Assembly (NCBI GenBank): GCA_021464245.1 | Contig: JADCRB010000030.1 | Span: 2,569,376-2,633,375, forward strand | From: Carallia brachiata | Lineage: Eukaryota > Streptophyta > Magnoliopsida > Malpighiales > Rhizophoraceae | DNA: 64,000 nucleotides | Direction: 5' to 3' | In this document: piece after piece, positions 60,078-64,000 of the stretch | Position numbering within the stretch: position 1 is the stretch's first letter | Layout: each line of letters starts with the position of its first letter | Made by a program: the position numbers and the translations under genes | The notes under the pieces: model-generated | Told to the model about the DNA's origin: nothing | Databases searched by the model: none | The model's input: the letters and a program-made list of their open reading frames with translations, nothing else

Positions 60078-63000
60078 TCAAAAAATGGCAAAGAATGGTA
60101 TAAGAATCAATATAAGCCAGTTAAAACAGGGATCCAACTGGGCTGCATGATTTCCTGGAGTTGTTGGTGTTCCTGATACGTGAAAATTATTGTCACTCCC
60201 CGCCGTAGCTTGTGGATTCACTGCAGTAGCAGGAGGCACTGCAGACCCAGTTGGGCTCATAGGAAGAGCGTTGGAGTCAACAGCATCGTAACCTAGAGAA
60301 TTTACATGGATTATGGAGTTTCCATAGAAAAACGACGGGAAAAACAGAATGGTCTAAGTCCAAAACAAGATGGAAGGACTATACTCACAGTCAGATGGCT
60401 CCCAACCCAGACTATTACTCTCACGATCAAAAACTATTCGATAGCCAGTCATAAAATTTTCTGCACGTGGATGATCAAAGAAAAGTCCTTAGTATATGCA
60501 CGCACATATCAATATTGTAATGAACAGGAAAGAAGTTCTTCCCCCTATTTGCAAAAATGTTCAGCAATAAGAAAAATAATTAATATGAAATAAGATCACA
60601 CTTTTCCTGTCAGAGAACACAAAGATAAATTCGAAGCATCAATATGACAGCACCATTTTTACGGTAGATTCTACATGGAACACAACAACACGAGTAGTAT
60701 GTTTCGAAGATAGGAAATGTATAACAAAGACACTTACGTCCGATGATATTAACATCCTCACTTTTCACAACACCTAGGCAATATACATAAGCACCACTCT
60801 GCGAATTGCAAAACATTTTTTAGTCCAAGAGAGAGGAGTAAGAAAGGAGAGGTGTAAGAGGAATCGCTTTACCTGAAGACCAACTATTACTATTGGGTTA
60901 GTTGCATTAAATTGATCTCCACCTTTCATGATCAATTTACCCTTGGAATCAACAGATCCTTTTGATTGGGACTGCAGACAAAGTGAAAGTCATTAATTGG
61001 AGTTTTTCTTCTTCCTTTCTTTTTTTTTTTTTTCTGGAAAAAGGGACCAAAAAAGAGGACACACACACACGCACACACAGATATCTATATATATATATAT
61101 ATATAACTGACCTGATATCATAGCAATATCTAAACGGGATATCACTAATACTTGCACGTGTTTCGTTTGCAAGGTCATTGAACTGCAGAAAGTGGTCAAG
61201 TCATAAGTATCCAAATGTTCAGGATATATATCCATGGAAGCATCAAGCCAAATTACTAAAGCTACTTACTGTCTCAGATATATGTGTGTAAGCTGGGTCA
61301 TTTAGGTAAGTGAACGAGGTGCCAGAGTCAAAAATTGCAGAGAATTCAAGATCAGTAGAATTTCCTCCCACATTTATCTGAGTGACGCTGATGTTGTAAG
61401 TTGGACTGACAACAAGTTCCCATTCAAATCAATACAACTAGCATAGAATTCAGGTTCAATATACATGCACGAGTTCATGCATAAATCTCACAATTGATTC
61501 GAAGTAATAAGCACTCACTGTGATTGCCCCAGGTTGAAAGGCGTTTTCCCTTGGTCCGAGCTTCCTTTATCTCCAAAACTAATTCTCCCAAGCCCATCAG
61601 GACCAAAACACATGGAAAAGGAATTGGAAATATACCCATTCCTTGCCAAAGTGCTAGGAACAGATATATTAGACATGCCAAGGCCAAATAAGCCATTAGG
61701 TGCCGCACCATCCAAAAATGAACCCGTCTGATATTGACCACAACTGGTGAACAGAGGAAATATAAAATCAAAAGGGGTCGAAACAGACAGGTATTGCAAA
61801 TGGGGGCCATTATGATGAGAACAAAAGACAATTGAGGAATGAGCAGCAATGCAGTAAAAGCCCAATCAAAGAAAATGAACAAGAACCACCACATACTCAC
61901 AACCAAGCACATTCTATAAAATTTTCAGCAAGATATAACTGCCATCTACTGGACTCTTCGATATAATGAAGATTACCCACCCAAATGTAATCTTTGCATC
62001 AACAGTCTTTGATTGAGTATCATCTGTGATTAAGTGCAGCACATCCTCTACCAAAACCCCAGTTGAAGAAGTACCATTTGAGAGATACGCAACTTGATAT
62101 GGGCAATCACTTTGAGCTGAAGAACACCGATTTTTTCGTGAACACAACGTGCTACTGCAGAGGATGTTCTGGCTTGTTGATGATGTATTTGGGCTATAGA
62201 TATTAAACTCTAGCCGCTGATTGATACACAAGTTATGTTAATAAATGACAAAGCAATAAAATCCTATAGCCAAATGATTCAATAGCTCACTGCAATTAAT
62301 CTCTAGAACAAAAGACTCCAACTGTCAACTCTTAAAAGAAAATTCTAAGATGTAAACTTCGATGGCAAAAAATAGAAAGCCAAATCACATAGGGTTCTCA
62401 ATTTATTAATATAGTAATCTGAGGTGCAACGCTGGAGAATGTAATCAGCCTAGCAAAATAGCATCAATAAAAGCCTATCTGCACCAAAATCAATTAAGCG
62501 TACACCATAATCAATAATATTGATATTATCCAAAGTGAATTAGCACAATATAGGGGGTTCATCGTACTTAAATCATATGTTTCCCGCTAATACTTCATGA
62601 TACAAGCATAGAGTCCTTAAATTGGCATACTCAAAAGACATGGGATACGATTGATTTAAGAGGAAGGAGAGAAAAGGGGCGAGGTAAAACAGAAGAAAAT
62701 AAAATCCCAGATAATCAGCAGAAGCAAAAACATTGGACAAAATGAACAGAGCATTTACCCTCCCGGAAGGGGTTGACAAGCCACGAACGCAACTGCGACA
62801 GTCACATGGTAACCAGAAGAGGTCACTGCCAGTATCCAGCGCCACCAGAAACCATGAACTTGGAGTTCCAACAGAAACATTAGCGTAATGTAAACTGCAT
62901 ATTGAACAAACACAATATCCATCAGAAATATTATAAATTGTTATTTTTTTTTTCCTCCATTTTTCTCCCCAAAAAAGAGACATCCTTGGTTGCCCAGAAA

Positions 63001-63750
63001 AACTAAAGGTACATACAATTTGGTCCCGCCAAAATCTGTTGGCCGGTAACAGAAATAGACCCGACGACTTGGCATCACATCGTACTTAGCAAGGACAACT
63101 TCGACCCCAATATTCAAACAAGAAACATAAAAAAGAATAATTCAACATGTCGCCGCCGACCGTCGTTACCATAAAGCAACGACAACAAAAAAAGTGGCGG
63201 CAGAATAAACAAGAAAGGCCCAGCTTTAAATAAACCTGTAACTTTTGTTCCTCCAATCACCAACAACCAAACCCATCAAATTCCAGATTCTCCAATCTTA
63301 CTGGCTTAGCATAGATTCTTTCTGACAGCTCAGACGCAAAGTACAAACATGAATATTCCATAACCGTATCTATGAAGCAGAGGAGGAAGTGGTACAAGAA
63401 TGTAAGAAAGAGACATACTATCCCAGAGAGTCGATCTGGTAAGTGTCGTTTCCGTCGACGAAGGTGAGCGGCGTGGAACCGCCGGCTGCGGCCAGTCGCC
63501 GGCCTTGAATTACGCGGTCGCGGTGGGCCATCGCTCCATAGTACTGGAGACTTCCCTTGAGCGGCAAATCATCCACGGCTAGAATTCCTTTCACCGGATC
63601 CGAGTACCGGTGGTGGATATCAAACCCGAATGTCCCGAACCCGTAACAGGTCCTCGCAGAGAACATCGTCATCATCATCCATAACAGTGACCGGCGGAGC
63701 GACTTGTAATAACAACAGCGAGGACTGGACTCCCTTCCGGTACGAGCCAT
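60078..63750 (-). CDS. Plant aspartyl protease (A1 family, probably GPI-anchored), one-base frame break
   Basis: Ten exons: 63750-63419, 62894-62759, 62216-61981, 61743-61519, 61405-61270, 61182-61112, 60971-60873, 60798-60738, 60460-60389 and 60292-60078, all GT-AG, about 527 residues expected. It encodes a pepsin-like endopeptidase of the plant aspartyl protease family. Both active-site motifs are present: DTGSD (D131, exon 2) and DSGTS (D336, exon 5). Other family blocks: LHYANVSVGTPSSWFLVAL, CPYQVAYLSNGTSSTGVLVE, GAAPNGLFGLGMS, SFSMCFGPDGLGRISFGD, NFMTGYRIVFDRE, LGWEPSDC. The N-terminus has a hydrophobic signal-like segment. The tail is Pro/Thr/Ser-rich and ends in a hydrophobic LILILIPFFAIF, fitting a GPI signal. 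Exon 7 is one base short: the frame after SPNQKDLLIPRVN meets TGA at 60934-60932, and the downstream frame resumes one base over. It may be a sequencing error or a null allele. Confidence 0.88.
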
Positions 63751-64000
63751 GGAACGGGAACTCTATGCCGGTAAGAGAAATCGCGAATAATCAATCAAGA
63801 TGTTGAGAAATGATAATTGTTTTCTGCCGACTCGTCGGAGGAGGTGAGCCGCTGTTGTCTAAGAAAGAGCGAGTCTTTTTTTTTTTTTTTTTTTGAGATA
63901 AAGAAAAAGCGAGTCAGTCACGGATGTATATAGAAACCATGTCTGTCTGTGCGCGTCTGGTCTTTTTTTTTTTTTTTTTTTATTTTTTTTTTACTTTTTA
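63751..64000. other. Aspartyl protease upstream region
   Basis: 5' leader and promoter side of the protease gene on the minus strand. It contains two poly-T tracts (about 63875-63894 and 63963-63990). No other gene is seen before the window ends. Confidence 0.55.

Overview
This is AT-rich nuclear DNA from a flowering plant, most likely a eudicot. The genes have short GT-AG introns, the intergenic DNA is full of simple repeats and small TIR elements, and every recognisable product belongs to a plant family: MCA/PLAC8, SKP1, PPR, RING-H2, an FD-type bZIP, LARP1, a PIP2 aquaporin, a USP-like protein and a plant aspartyl protease. There is no bacterial operon, phage, virus, CRISPR array, rRNA or tRNA that I can support.

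Layout: 1-2013 holds the 3' end of an MCA1-like gene (+). 1725-16827 is a tandem segmental duplication of a unit [MCA 3' end - SKP1 - PPR 3' part]. Block 1 has an intact SKP1 (4819-6489) and a broken PPR copy (9027-10217). Block 2 starts with an MCA remnant (10272-10530), then has a second intact SKP1 (12995-14430) and runs into the intact PPR gene (15645-17402, -). A RING-H2 gene (19252-19686, +) and an FD-like bZIP gene (22122-23757, -) follow. The FD-like gene is frameshifted and lacks a normal splice donor as sequenced. 26.5-31.1 kb is gene-poor and holds a family of AT-rich MITE-like repeats. LARP1 (32885-36417, -) is intact over six exons.

A second, independent tandem duplication (block A 36709-48024, block B 48239-57389) copies the unit [LARP1 upstream region - PIP2 aquaporin - last exon of a USP-like gene]. 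Block A has the intact PIP2 (44371-46344) and an orphan USP exon (47554-47747). Block B has a PIP2 pseudogene (53903-55751) and joins the complete USP-like gene (56920-59016, -). An aspartyl protease gene (60078-63750, -, ten exons) ends the window. Comparing A with B gives clean empty sites for two DNA transposons: a 2.3-kb Harbinger-like element (37125-39436) and an 886-bp Mutator-like element with TIRs of about 140 bp (41738-42623).

The gene order MCA1 - FD - LARP1 - aspartyl protease matches, as I recall it, the Arabidopsis chromosome 4 region around At4g35920-At4g35880. The SKP1, PPR, RING and PIP2 genes are extra in that interval. I see no new molecular system. The most informative signals are the two duplications with the same topology, a Leu at an aquaporin selectivity-filter position that is normally Phe, and net -1 indels in three otherwise conserved genes, each in or beside a simple run.
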